Shown: in pieces, positions 1 through 7,504 of the stretch
Layout of the letters: every line of letters starts with the position of its first letter
Position numbering within the stretch: the stretch's first letter is position 1
Assembly: GCF_014208105.1 (NCBI RefSeq)
Contig: NZ_JACHMQ010000001.1
Coordinates: 6,510,001 to 6,574,000 of the forward strand
Length of the DNA stretch: 64,000 nt
Direction of reading: 5' to 3'
DNA from: Actinomadura coerulea
GTDB taxonomy: Bacteria; Actinomycetota; Actinomycetes; Streptosporangiales; Streptosporangiaceae
The notes under the pieces: generated by a model
Databases searched by the model: none
What the model was told of the DNA's origin: nothing
The model's input: only the letters and a program-made list of their open reading frames with translations
Translations under genes and position numbers: made by a program

Positions 1-84
1 AGCGGCATGCCGGACACGGGACGTGCCCTGGGGGATCGCTCAGCGTGAGCGGCGCGCCCTCGGGCGAGTCCCGGTGCATGACAA

Positions 85-116
85 ACGCCACCGCCCGGTG
101 GTGCGGGCGGTGGCGT
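85..116 (-). terminator. Hairpin terminator after the DUF3073 gene
   Basis: A perfect 12-bp inverted repeat (ACGCCACCGCCC at 85-96 with its complement at 105-116, 8-nt loop) lies 13 nt beyond the stop of the minus-strand DUF3073 gene. There is no U-tract, as is common for high-GC actinomycete terminators. Bases 1-84 show no gene I can support. Confidence 0.7.
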
Positions 117-128
117 ACTGTCTGCCGG

Positions 129-335
129 TCAACCGGAGGTGCCGTCCTTGCGGGGCTCCGTGCCGTAGTCGTCGGCGTAGTCGGCGTACTTCTCGGCGAG
201 CTCGTCATAGGAGTCTTCGCCGGAGTCGCTGACTCCTAGTTCATCCTTAAGGCGGTCGAGGTCCGTGTTGCCGGTGCTGTATTTGAGCTGCCGGGCAACC
301 TTCACCTGCTTGGCCTTGGCTCGGCCGCGACCCAT
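129..335 (-). CDS. DUF3073 family small basic/acidic protein
   Basis: A 68-residue protein of unknown function. It begins MGRGRAKAKQVKVARQLKYS, the hallmark basic N-terminus of the DUF3073 family, and ends in an acidic, Tyr/Asp-rich tail, which is the usual two-part charge layout of the family. The ATG at 335 was chosen because GAGGGGG lies about 8 nt upstream and because homologues start at this Met; the frame stays open to 419 without a ribosome site. In Streptomyces the family member sits beside purM and upstream of vdh and bldC, and the same order is visible here. A 12-bp hairpin follows the stop codon. Confidence 0.88.
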   Translation of the reverse strand: MGRGRAKAKQVKVARQLKYSTGNTDLDRLKDELGVSDSGEDSYDELAEKYADYADDYGTEPRKDGTSG

Positions 336-428
336 TGGCTCGACCCCCTCGATGGTCAGGGCTTTCGTGGGCCCATCAACGCGCGCGTGTACCACACGAA
401 CCGGTGCCTGATGAGCCATGCGTCAGTC

Positions 429-448
429 ACGGGTACAACCGTACCCGT
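429..448. promoter_or_regulatory. Perfect inverted repeat, candidate operator of the DUF3073 gene
   Basis: ACGGGTAC-AACC-GTACCCGT is a perfect 8-bp inverted repeat with a 4-nt spacer, about 95 nt upstream of the DUF3073 start. Further GGTAC half-site-like words occur at about 472-479. This looks like a dimeric repressor or activator site; the binding protein is unknown. Confidence 0.45.
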
Positions 449-634
449 TTTGCGCCTGGCTCGGTACATCGACGGTACGTGGCGGCGCCCCTGTTGCTGA
501 TGACAACAGTGTATCCGGTGGTCACGTCACCGTGCGAAGGCCACCCTGGGACGGTCGTACGCCGCCCCACGATGGCCCTCACAACGGTTTTGCAACGGTC
601 TAAACAGGTCTAGGAAACCCACATCCGGCCCGAG

Positions 635-710
635 CCCTCCAGAAGCTCCTCCGGAAGCACCGAACCCTCCGGGGAGCGCACCCTCCGAGAGCACCCAGAC
701 CCTCCCAGAG
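635..710. repeat. Degenerate CCCTCC-rich repeat after vdh
   Basis: CCCTCC words at 635, 665, 681 and 700, with a shorter CCTCC at 648, recur every 16-19 nt inside variants of CNGANNNCNCCCTCC. The block lies immediately downstream of the vdh stop and fills the 3' trailer. It may form a structured 3' end; no protein-coding frame is convincing. Confidence 0.35.
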
Positions 711-711
711 C

Positions 712-1794
712 TCAGAGAAGGATGCCGCGCAGCCTGCCGACCTCCGACATCCGGCGCTCCGCGAGGCGGTCGGCGGCCACCGCCGGCGGGACGCCCTCGT
801 CGGAGGCCAGCGCGAAGATCTTGCGAGTGGTGTCGTAGATGCCCGCGGCGCGGGCCTTGGCGCGGTCGAAGTTGAAGCCCTCGATCTCGTCCGCGACCTG
901 GATCACACCGCCGGAGTTCACCACGTAGTCGGGCGCGTACAGGACGCCGCGGTCGGCGAGGCGCTTCTCCACGCCCGGGTGGGCGAGCTGGTTGTTGGCG
1001 GCGCCGCAGACGACCTTGGCTGCCAGCACGGGCACGGTGTCGTCGTTGAGGGAGCCGCCCAGGGCGCACGGCGCGTACACGTCGAGCTCCGTGGTGACCA
1101 TGGCGTCGGCGTCGGCGACGACCTCCACCTCGGGGTGCAGCGCCCGGACGCGGTCGACGGCGGCCTCGTCCACGTCGCAGATCACGACGTCCGCGCCGTC
1201 CTCGCGCAGGTGCTCCACGAGGCGGTGGCCGACCTTCCCGACGCCCTCCACCCCGACCCGCCTGCCGCGCAGCGTGGGCTGGCCCCACACCGTCTCGGCC
1301 GCGGCCCGCATCCCCTGGAACACGCCGAACGCCGTGAGGATCGACGAGTCGCCGGCGCCGCCGTGCGCGACCGTCCGCCCGGTGACGAAGCGGCACTCGC
1401 GCGCCACGACGTCCATGTCCTCGCTGTAGGTGCCCACGTCGCACGCCGTGTAGTAGCGGCCGTTCAGCGACTGGACGAACCGCCCGTAGGCCCGCAGCAT
1501 CGCCTCGGACTTGTCCGTGGCGGGGTCGCCGATGATGACGGCCTTGCCGCCGCCGAGGTCGAGCCCGGCGAGGGCGTTCTTGTACGCCATGCCCCGGGAC
1601 AGGTTCAGCACGTCCGCGAGGGCCTCCTCCTCGGAGCCGTACGGGTAGAAGCGGGTGCCTCCCAGGGACGGGCCGAGCGCGGTCGAGTAGATGGCGATGA
1701 TCGCGCGCAGGCCGCTGGCCTCGTCCTGGCAGAAGACGACCTGCTCGTGTCGGGGTTCGGTGCCCTTGTGGGGCGCCCCGAAGACATTAGGCAC
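712..1794 (-). CDS. vdh: Valine/leucine dehydrogenase (Glu/Leu/Phe/Val dehydrogenase family)
   Basis: NAD-dependent branched-chain amino-acid dehydrogenase that oxidatively deaminates valine or leucine to the 2-oxo acid, feeding degradation and branched acyl-CoA primers. The 360-residue length is typical. The N-terminal catalytic domain has GPSLGGTRFYPY (41-52) and the paired lysines of YKNALAGLDLGGGK (K72 and catalytic K84). The C-terminal Rossmann domain has GVEGVGKVG near 181-189. It starts at GTG 1794 behind GGAGGG (7-nt spacing). It is divergent from the next gene and lies in the DUF3073-vdh-unknown-bldC order known from Streptomyces. Valine versus leucine preference cannot be read from sequence; the name follows the conserved neighbourhood. 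Confidence 0.92.
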   Translation of the reverse strand: MPNVFGAPHKGTEPRHEQVVFCQDEASGLRAIIAIYSTALGPSLGGTRFYPYGSEEEALADVLNLSRGMAYKNALAGLDLGGGKAVIIGDPATDKSEAMLRAYGRFVQSLNGRYYTACDVGTYSEDMDVVARECRFVTGRTVAHGGAGDSSILTAFGVFQGMRAAAETVWGQPTLRGRRVGVEGVGKVGHRLVEHLREDGADVVICDVDEAAVDRVRALHPEVEVVADADAMVTTELDVYAPCALGGSLNDDTVPVLAAKVVCGAANNQLAHPGVEKRLADRGVLYAPDYVVNSGGVIQVADEIEGFNFDRAKARAAGIYDTTRKIFALASDEGVPPAVAADRLAERRMSEVGRLRGILL

Positions 1795-1877
1795 GGTAGT
1801 GCCCTCCTCTCTGTCTCTAAGATCAGCCTAGGGCGCGCGATGGCGCCACGCCCGACCGAATCTCATGTCACGATGCG

Positions 1878-2798
1878 ATGGTGCTTCCGTACGCGGCGTA
1901 CCTACGGGTTTATGAACCGGTGACCGCCTTCCCGGAGCCCGCGCGGACCCTGTGGACGGTCTACGCCGACTCCAGGCGACGTCCCAGGCGGATCCACGCG
2001 CTCGGGGCGGAGCACCGGGAGTCCGTGCTCAGGCTGACGGGCTCGCCGCCCGAGGTCGTCCCGGAGCGCGAGAGCAGGGACGCCTACGTGCGGCGCCTGG
2101 AGGACATGATCTACGTGTGCCCGTGGGGGACGCGCCTGCGCTCCTGGCTGGCCTTCGAGCGCTTCAGGGCCGAGCACGCGGCGGGCGTGGCGGCGGCCTT
2201 CGTCCCGCCGCCCCTGTCGGAGCGGGTGCGAAGCGACTTCGAGCAGTGGAAGAACGCCGGCCGCTCCCTCCGCCCGCACATCCTGACGAGTACCTGGCAC
2301 ATCCCGCTGGACTGGTTCGTGCCGTTCGCGCGCGGCGAGCGGAGCCTGATGCTCGGCACCCCGGGGACCGGGTACCGGCCGGCGGACGACGCCGCCGAGG
2401 AGCTCGCGGCCCACGGCCCGGCCACGGCGGCGCCCGCGCGGACCCTGATCTACGTCACCTCGATGGGGGAGGCCCGCCGCCGGGTGGCGGCCGCGCTCCC
2501 GGTGGTGCGCGAGAACCTCGGCGAGGGCGCGGAGGACGTCTACCTCCTGTCGGCGGGACGGCTGGAGACCCTCGGCCGGTGGCTCGGCGAGTTCCATCCC
2601 GGCGCGCTCGTGGAACTCGACTACGGCGGGCTCGTCCATCTCCTGGACGACACCACGCTCCGTACTGACGAGTCGGTCGCGGAGATGACCGTGGCCCTCA
2701 CCGGGATGGAGCGGGGTGAGGTCGAGCTGACCGTCGCGATGTACAAGCGTCTCCTCGCCCGCTGGCGCCCCGTACGGGCGCTGGAGGCCGCGAACTAA
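1878..2798 (+). CDS. Conserved protein of unknown function between vdh and bldC
   Basis: A 306-residue soluble protein without signal peptide or clear membrane helix; I recognise no catalytic motif. It is rich in Arg/Glu and contains a Trp-rich stretch (TSTWHIPLDWFVPF, about 137-150). By position it matches the unknown gene found between vdh and bldC in Streptomyces, so it is probably an old actinobacterial family. The ATG at 1878 is weakly supported: no good ribosome site is visible, and a GTG follows directly. The 83-bp divergent promoter region with vdh is shared. GC-rich third positions are strong throughout, so the gene is real. Confidence 0.75.
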   Translation: MVLPYAAYLRVYEPVTAFPEPARTLWTVYADSRRRPRRIHALGAEHRESVLRLTGSPPEVVPERESRDAYVRRLEDMIYVCPWGTRLRSWLAFERFRAEHAAGVAAAFVPPPLSERVRSDFEQWKNAGRSLRPHILTSTWHIPLDWFVPFARGERSLMLGTPGTGYRPADDAAEELAAHGPATAAPARTLIYVTSMGEARRRVAAALPVVRENLGEGAEDVYLLSAGRLETLGRWLGEFHPGALVELDYGGLVHLLDDTTLRTDESVAEMTVALTGMERGEVELTVAMYKRLLARWRPVRALEAAN

Positions 2799-2935
2799 AA
2801 CAAATTTCCCGAATCCGCGCGCGATACGACTATACGTGTCGCTAGAATCACGCAGCGTGACCCAGCCACCGCCGGACATGCACACTTCACCGCTCTCGCG
2901 GGGATGTTTGCACGCAACTACCGCCAGGAACTTGC

Positions 2936-2965
2936 TTGTTGCGCTGAGTGGTGGCAAGGTTACAC
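2936..2965 (+). promoter_or_regulatory. Possible bldC promoter
   Basis: TTGTTG (2936-2941), an 18-nt spacer and TTACAC (2960-2965) make a plausible housekeeping promoter about 100 nt before the bldC start, within an unusually AT-rich 270-bp intergenic region (2799-3071). The hexamer match is modest, and other boxes in this region cannot be excluded. Confidence 0.25.
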
Positions 2966-3071
2966 GTTGTGATGTCATAGTGGCTCTTTCGGGCCATAGG
3001 GGACATCAGTGACCACGCGAGGATCAATCGCAGGATCGCTGTCATCGGTCCACGGAGGAGAGGCCGCAAAC

Positions 3072-3275
3072 ATGTCAGCACGTACGCCAGAGGCCGAGCC
3101 CCTGCTGACGCCGGCGGAGGTGGCGACGATGTTCCGCGTCGACCCCAAGACCGTCACGCGCTGGGCGAAGGCGGGAAAGCTCACGTCGATCCGCACGCTC
3201 GGCGGGCATCGCCGGTACCGCGAGGCGGAGGTGCGGGCGCTGCTCGCGGGAATCCCGCAGCAGCGCTCGGAGTAG
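3072..3275 (+). CDS. bldC: Developmental transcription factor BldC (MerR-like HTH)
   Basis: A 67-residue DNA-binding protein nearly identical in sequence to Streptomyces BldC. An N-terminal tail (SARTPEAEPLLTPAEVATMF) leads into a MerR-type winged HTH with RVDPKTVTRWAKAGKLTSIR and the wing TLGGHRRYREAEV. BldC binds direct repeats cooperatively and holds back premature sporulation, repressing or activating many developmental genes. The ATG at 3072 was chosen because GGAGAGG ends 8 nt upstream and the length then matches the family; an in-frame GTG at 3009 has no such support. It stands alone with its own long AT-rich upstream region. Confidence 0.97.
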   Translation: MSARTPEAEPLLTPAEVATMFRVDPKTVTRWAKAGKLTSIRTLGGHRRYREAEVRALLAGIPQQRSE

Positions 3276-3289
3276 CACGCCGACCGGCG

Positions 3290-3306
3290 GGGCTCCAGGG
3301 GAGCCC
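3290..3306 (+). terminator. Likely bldC terminator
   Basis: GGGCTCC (3290-3296) and GGAGCCC (3300-3306) form a 7-bp stem with a 3-nt loop 14 nt after the bldC stop. It is short, with no U-tract. Confidence 0.45.
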
Positions 3307-3663
3307 TCCGGACGCACAGCGCAAGAGGGGGGCGGCCAGGAGGCTCATGAACGGACCTCGCACCCGAGTCACGTGCGGGGACCCGCTCGGTGTCTCCTGG
3401 CCGACATGGGACCACGGTCATCCGAGAACCGTCGGTCCCGGACGCCGAAGCCGCGCTGTCCCCGGGGACGGGCACCAGTCCGCCCGCCCCCGGGGCCAGA
3501 GCGCGCTCCAAGCTCACACCACAGGTCACCGGGCTCGGGGCAACGGAGTTCTGTTCCGGGGGTTGTGTCCGGTTGTGGACGCGGCCGAGTTGGATGTCCG
3601 AAACTCCGCGCACGTCAGCGCGATAACCGCAGGTCGGAGGGTTACCGGTACGTCGCCGGGCGG
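3307..3663. other. Intergenic region bldC-tetR, nothing identified
   Basis: About 357 bp between two convergent genes. Short open frames occur on both strands, but none has a ribosome site or consistent codon bias, and no clear repeat or RNA was seen. Confidence 0.5.
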
Positions 3664-4338
3664 CTAAGGGTTCATCTCTTCATGGGCCAGGCGGTCGAAC
3701 AGGGCGCCCGTACCGGGGTCGTGCCTGCCGGAGACCTGCATGATCACCACGAGCTGGTCGACCAGCAGGCGCTCCAGGTCGGGGCGGGCCACGTCGCGGT
3801 TCTCCAGCCAGTCCAGGCCGGCGGTCTCCACGGTCGCCATCCAGCAGCGCAGCGTGATGCGCAGGATCGGCGGCGGAACGTCGACGTCCAGCGAGTGCAG
3901 GATCCGGTCCAGCAGCAGCCGGCGGATCCCGTCCACGATCTCGCCTGCCTCGCCCGAGCGGTCGGCGGGCCCGCCGCGCAGCAGCGCCGTGTAACCGGCG
4001 GCGTGGCGCTCCACGAAGTCGAAGTAGCGCTTCAGGGAGATCCGCAGCCGTTCGAGCGGCTTGCCCTCCGTGGGCGGTTCCAGCAGCACCGACAGGTGCC
4101 TCGCGGCGCTGCCCAGGGCCGCGATGTACAGCTCGTTCTTGCCGCCGAAGTAGTGGTAGACCAGCGCGCGTGAGGCCCCCGCCTTCGCCGCGACGTCGTC
4201 GATCGAGACGTCCTCGGGTGAGCGCGTGCTGAACAGCTGCAGCGCCGCCTCGATCAGTTCGTCCCGCCGTTCGTCCACGCTGAGTCGGCGACGGCCGCGC
4301 CCGCCGCTCGGCCGGGTCCGCGCCTTCGCGCCGGCCAC
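3664..4338 (-). CDS. TetR family transcriptional regulator
   Basis: 224 residues. The N-terminal TetR HTH is clear: RRDELIEAALQLFSTRSPEDVSIDDVAAKAGASRALVYHYFGGKNELY, followed by an all-helical ligand domain with GLDWLENRDVARPDLERLLVDQLV at the C-terminus. Such proteins repress a neighbouring or distant target until they bind a small ligand. GTG 4338 was preferred over GTG 4353 because GGGAG lies 8 nt upstream of it. It is divergent from the LacI-type gene at 4734, with a 395-bp region between. No efflux or enzyme partner is adjacent, so the target is unknown. Confidence 0.88.
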   Translation of the reverse strand: MAGAKARTRPSGGRGRRRLSVDERRDELIEAALQLFSTRSPEDVSIDDVAAKAGASRALVYHYFGGKNELYIAALGSAARHLSVLLEPPTEGKPLERLRISLKRYFDFVERHAAGYTALLRGGPADRSGEAGEIVDGIRRLLLDRILHSLDVDVPPPILRITLRCWMATVETAGLDWLENRDVARPDLERLLVDQLVVIMQVSGRHDPGTGALFDRLAHEEMNP

Positions 4339-4733
4339 CGCACGATCTCCCACCTGGGCAGGGTATCCGAGCCGGGCGGGGTCGGGGCGCGCTCCGAGCG
4401 CCCCGGCACCGGGTTCGCCGCCGGGCGTGACCGTTCCCTGACGCGACTGTGATCCGGAACACCACAGGCCCGAACCACCATTGTCGGATGCCCGTTACTC
4501 ACTGTCGCGGCGGTATGGGGGGAAGGCGCGGCATCATGGCATCTCCTCCTGAGCGGAGGGCGGCGCGCCGAATCCCCCACCCGGGCGCCGCCGCGGCAGG
4601 TCCTGCAGGTTCCCCTGGACGGAGTGCCATGTCAGCTGATGAAGCAAGTCCCCCGCACGACATGCTGGGAGAGGGCGCGGTGCCCCGGCCGCGCGACGAG
4701 CCCTCTCCCGCACCGCGCGACGAGGGCAAGACG
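4339..4733. other. Divergent promoter region tetR/lacI-type gene
   Basis: This 395-bp region should hold both promoters. I see no clear TetR or LacI palindrome. The lacI-type frame is open through much of it, with a possible earlier ATG at 4629 behind GGAG, but the predicted N-terminus there is low-complexity. Confidence 0.4.
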
Positions 4734-5735
4734 ATGCCCGCGCCGAAACCGACGATCCGGAATGTCGCCGAACGCGCCGGTGTCTCCAAGTCGCTCGTCT
4801 CGCTGGTCATGCGAGGGTCACCGCACGTGAGCGAACGCCGGAGGCAGGCCGTCCTCCAGGCCGCCCGGGAGCTCGGCTACCGCCCGAACGCCGTGGCGCG
4901 GAGCCTGGTCGAGGGGCGCACCCGGCTGATCGGCGCCATCGTCGCCGACCTGCACAACCCGTTCTTCGCCGAGTTCCTCGACGGCCTCCAGGAGAGCCTG
5001 CACGGCGCGGGGCTGCGGATGCTGGTCGGCAGCGGCCGCTGGGACCCGATGTTCGAGGCCGAGGCGGTCGAGGCGTTCCTGGAGATGCGGGTGGACGGCC
5101 TGGTGCTGCTCAGCGTCGTGCCCGAGTCGCTCAAGGAGGCCGCCGCGAGCGTCCCCGTGGTGGTCGTCGGCGAGCGCGACGTGGTCGGCGTCGACATCGT
5201 GGTGGACGACGACGAGCTCGGCGCGAGCCTCGCCGTCGACCATCTCGTCGAGCACGGCCACCGCCGGATCGCGCACATCGAGGGCGCGCGCTCCACCACC
5301 GCGCGCTACCGCCGCGCCGGCTACGAGAAGGCGATGCGGCGGCACGACCTGGCCGGCGAGATCGTCGTCGAGCCCGGCGACTTCACCGAGGACGGCGGCT
5401 ACCGGGCCGCGCTCTCCCTGCTGCGCCGCGACCCCCGGCCGACGGCGATCTTCGCTCCCAACGACCTGGTCGCCACCGGGGCGCTGTCGGCCGCCGACGA
5501 GCTCGGCATGCGGGTCCCGGCGGACCTGTCGATCGTCGGATACGACAACACCCACCTCGCGGCGATCCGGCACATCTCGCTGACCAGCGTCGACCAGCCG
5601 CGCCGCGACATGGGCCGGGTGGCGGCCGAGATGCTCACCGCGCGCATCGGCGACCCGCCCCGCGCCGCGCGGCAGAAGCTGGTCGTCCCGCACCTGGTGG
5701 TCCGCTCGACGACGGGGCCCGCTCCCGCCCAGTGA
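4734..5735 (+). CDS. LacI family transcriptional regulator
   Basis: 333 residues. The N-terminal LacI HTH is textbook (TIRNVAERAGVSKSLVSLVM, about 5-24) with the hinge RRQAVLQAARELGYRPNAVARSL. The periplasmic-binding-like domain begins LIGAIVADLHNPFFAEFLDG and ends with the family pattern VDQPRRDMGRVAAEML. These repressors sense sugars or nucleosides. The ATG at 4734 is preferred because GAGGG sits 7 nt upstream and the HTH then starts at the usual place; ATG 4629 would add a 35-residue disordered tail. No sugar operon is adjacent; the nearest sugar importer is at 12.7 kb, so a link is only a guess. Confidence 0.93.
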   Translation: MPAPKPTIRNVAERAGVSKSLVSLVMRGSPHVSERRRQAVLQAARELGYRPNAVARSLVEGRTRLIGAIVADLHNPFFAEFLDGLQESLHGAGLRMLVGSGRWDPMFEAEAVEAFLEMRVDGLVLLSVVPESLKEAAASVPVVVVGERDVVGVDIVVDDDELGASLAVDHLVEHGHRRIAHIEGARSTTARYRRAGYEKAMRRHDLAGEIVVEPGDFTEDGGYRAALSLLRRDPRPTAIFAPNDLVATGALSAADELGMRVPADLSIVGYDNTHLAAIRHISLTSVDQPRRDMGRVAAEMLTARIGDPPRAARQKLVVPHLVVRSTTGPAPAQ

Positions 5736-5810
5736 CCGCCCCTGTGCGCCGCCGCCGCAGGACGTCCCCCCGCCTTCCCCTCGCTCCCGCCGGCCCTGTG
5801 CGCGCCGTGA

Positions 5811-5940
5811 CCCGCGCGTCGTGACGCCCGCCGCCCCGCCCCGCCTCACGACGCCGCACCTCGCGATGCCCCGTCCCGCTTCGCGACGCCGCGCCCCCGC
5901 GACGCCCCGCTCGGCGACGCGGCGCACGCGCAGCCGCCCT
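5811..5940. repeat. Degenerate CGCGACGCC-type repeats
   Basis: Variants of CNCGACGCC/CGCGATGCC recur about seven times in 130 bp after the lacI-type gene. No open frame here has convincing coding bias. The whole stretch 5736-6278 otherwise holds no gene I can support. Confidence 0.4.
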
Positions 5941-6118
5941 GTGCCTCGTGCGGCCGCCCCGCAGCCGCGGCTGGTGTCGTGAGGTCCGTCGTCCTGGCGG
6001 CCCTTCGCTGCCGTGACCCACGTTCGCAGCGGCATGGCCGGCGTTGCCCGCGCTTCGTGACTATGGGCGGGTACGGGGACGGTCGATCGTTCCACGGGAC
6101 GGTGTGCGCCGGGTAAGG

Positions 6119-6135
6119 GGCAGGCCAAACCTGCC
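6119..6135. terminator. Small hairpin GGCAGG/CCTGCC
   Basis: A 6-bp perfect stem with loop CCAAA in the long gap before the small gene at 6279. It could be a weak terminator or an operator; the evidence is thin. Confidence 0.25.
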
Positions 6136-6278
6136 GCATTCGCCGGGACGGGGCCCGCGGCCAGGTGGTTAATGGGACTTCACCGTCGGCGGGCAGTCCC
6201 GGGCGGCCTCGCGGAAGGCCGCCGGGCCGCGCCTGCCGCGGTCGGGAGAGGGTCCGTTCACCCAGAGGAGAACAGGTC

Positions 6279-6518
6279 GTGCGTGATCCGGAACTGGTGT
6301 CGTGCGCGCAGCGCGCGGCGAGCGAATTGGAACGCGCGTGGTCGGAGTGGCGGCACGCCCGCGGCCTCGCCGAGCAGGTGTCGGAGTCGGTCGCCAGCTA
6401 CGTGGCCCATTCGATCGACCACCCGTGGGGCCGTCCCCGCGTGGTCCTCGGCCTGGACGCCGACGAGGCGCGCGCACTGGCGGCCCTGCTGGGCAAGGAG
6501 GACCCGCTGCGCGGCTGA
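6279..6518 (+). CDS. Small conserved hypothetical protein
   Basis: 79 residues starting at GTG 6279, with GAGGAG 8 nt upstream. The sequence (VRDPELVSCAQRAASELERAWSEW and a C-terminal GLDADEARALAALLGKE) is predicted mostly helical and soluble, with a central QVSESVASYVAHSIDHPWGRPRVVLG segment. I recognise no catalytic motif. It lies 84 nt upstream of the amidase lipoprotein and could share its transcript. An upstream extension to 6165 is open but has no ribosome site. Confidence 0.65.
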   Translation: MRDPELVSCAQRAASELERAWSEWRHARGLAEQVSESVASYVAHSIDHPWGRPRVVLGLDADEARALAALLGKEDPLRG

Positions 6519-6602
6519 TTTCCCCGTCTCCGTTTGACGAACCTGCGCCGGTGTGCAGACTGTCAGGGTCGGTAACGAAGTCATCACGGAGGAAAACGGC
6601 CT

Positions 6603-7439
6603 GTGCGAATTCATCGAGGCGGCCCCGCGGTCGCCGGTATCGCGCTGTGCCTGGGCGCGCTGGTCGCGTGCAACGGTTCCTCCGGGGGGTCCGGCGGTGA
6701 GACGGCCGGGCCGCCGACGGCCGGGGCGGCGTCGCCCGGCGCGAGGGGCGGCAAGTCGCCCGCGTCCGCCAAGGGGGACGCGGAATCGCTGGACGGCAAG
6801 GTGATCGTGATCGATCCCGGGCACAACGGCGGCAACGCCGACCACCCGTCGGAGATCAACCGGCAGGTGAAGATCGGCAACGGCAGCAAGGCGTGTGACA
6901 CGACCGGGACCGAGACCAAGGCCGGCTACGCCGAGCACGCCTTCACCTGGGACGTGTCGAAGCGGCTCGCCGCCATCCTGAGGTCCCGGGGTGCGAAGGT
7001 CTCCCTGACCCGCAAGGACGACAAGGGCGTCGGCCCCTGCGTCACCGACCGGGCCGCGCTCGGAAACCGGCTCAAGGCCGACGCCGCGCTGTCCATCCAC
7101 GCCGACGGGGCGGCCGCGTCCGGCCACGGCTTCCACATCATCGAGCCGGTCTCCATAGGACGGAACGCCGAAATGGTGTCCGACTCGGCCAAGCTCGGCG
7201 AGGCGCTGAGGAACGCCTACCGCGAAGGCACCGGCATCCCGTACTCCACCTACCTCGGCAAGAAGGCCATCGACCGGCGCGACGACCTCGGCGGGCTCAA
7301 CATGTCGACCGTGCCGAAGGTGTTCATCGAGTGCGGCAACATGCAGAACCAGGGCGACGCGGACAAGCTGTCCAGCGCGTCCTTCCGGCAGCGCATCGCC
7401 GAGTCCCTGGCCGAAGGCTTCCAGACCTACCTGCGCTGA
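6603..7439 (+). CDS. N-acetylmuramoyl-L-alanine amidase lipoprotein (Amidase_3)
   Basis: A zinc amidase that cleaves the MurNAc-L-Ala bond of peptidoglycan at the outer face of the membrane. 278 residues, GTG start at 6603 with GGAGG 9 nt upstream. The signal peptide ends in a lipobox LVAC (C23), then a Gly/Ser/Ala linker to about 62. The Amidase_3 domain shows IDPGHNGG (H74), GYAEHAF (E111), SIHAD (H166) and the catalytic glutamate in FIECGN (E243), so all zinc and catalytic residues are present. It resembles the mycobacterial Ami1 (Rv3717) class but carries a lipid anchor. Confidence 0.93.
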   Translation: MRIHRGGPAVAGIALCLGALVACNGSSGGSGGETAGPPTAGAASPGARGGKSPASAKGDAESLDGKVIVIDPGHNGGNADHPSEINRQVKIGNGSKACDTTGTETKAGYAEHAFTWDVSKRLAAILRSRGAKVSLTRKDDKGVGPCVTDRAALGNRLKADAALSIHADGAAASGHGFHIIEPVSIGRNAEMVSDSAKLGEALRNAYREGTGIPYSTYLGKKAIDRRDDLGGLNMSTVPKVFIECGNMQNQGDADKLSSASFRQRIAESLAEGFQTYLR

Positions 7440-7504
7440 TCCTGCGCTGATCGCGAACGGCGATCCGGGGCGCGGGCCCGGGCCGCAGCGGGCAGGATGA
7501 GCGG

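Noticed and set aside
5846..6139. Minus-strand frame in the gap after the lacI-type gene
   Set aside because: Arg/Ala/Ser-rich composition reflects the GC repeats; no ribosome site or domain.
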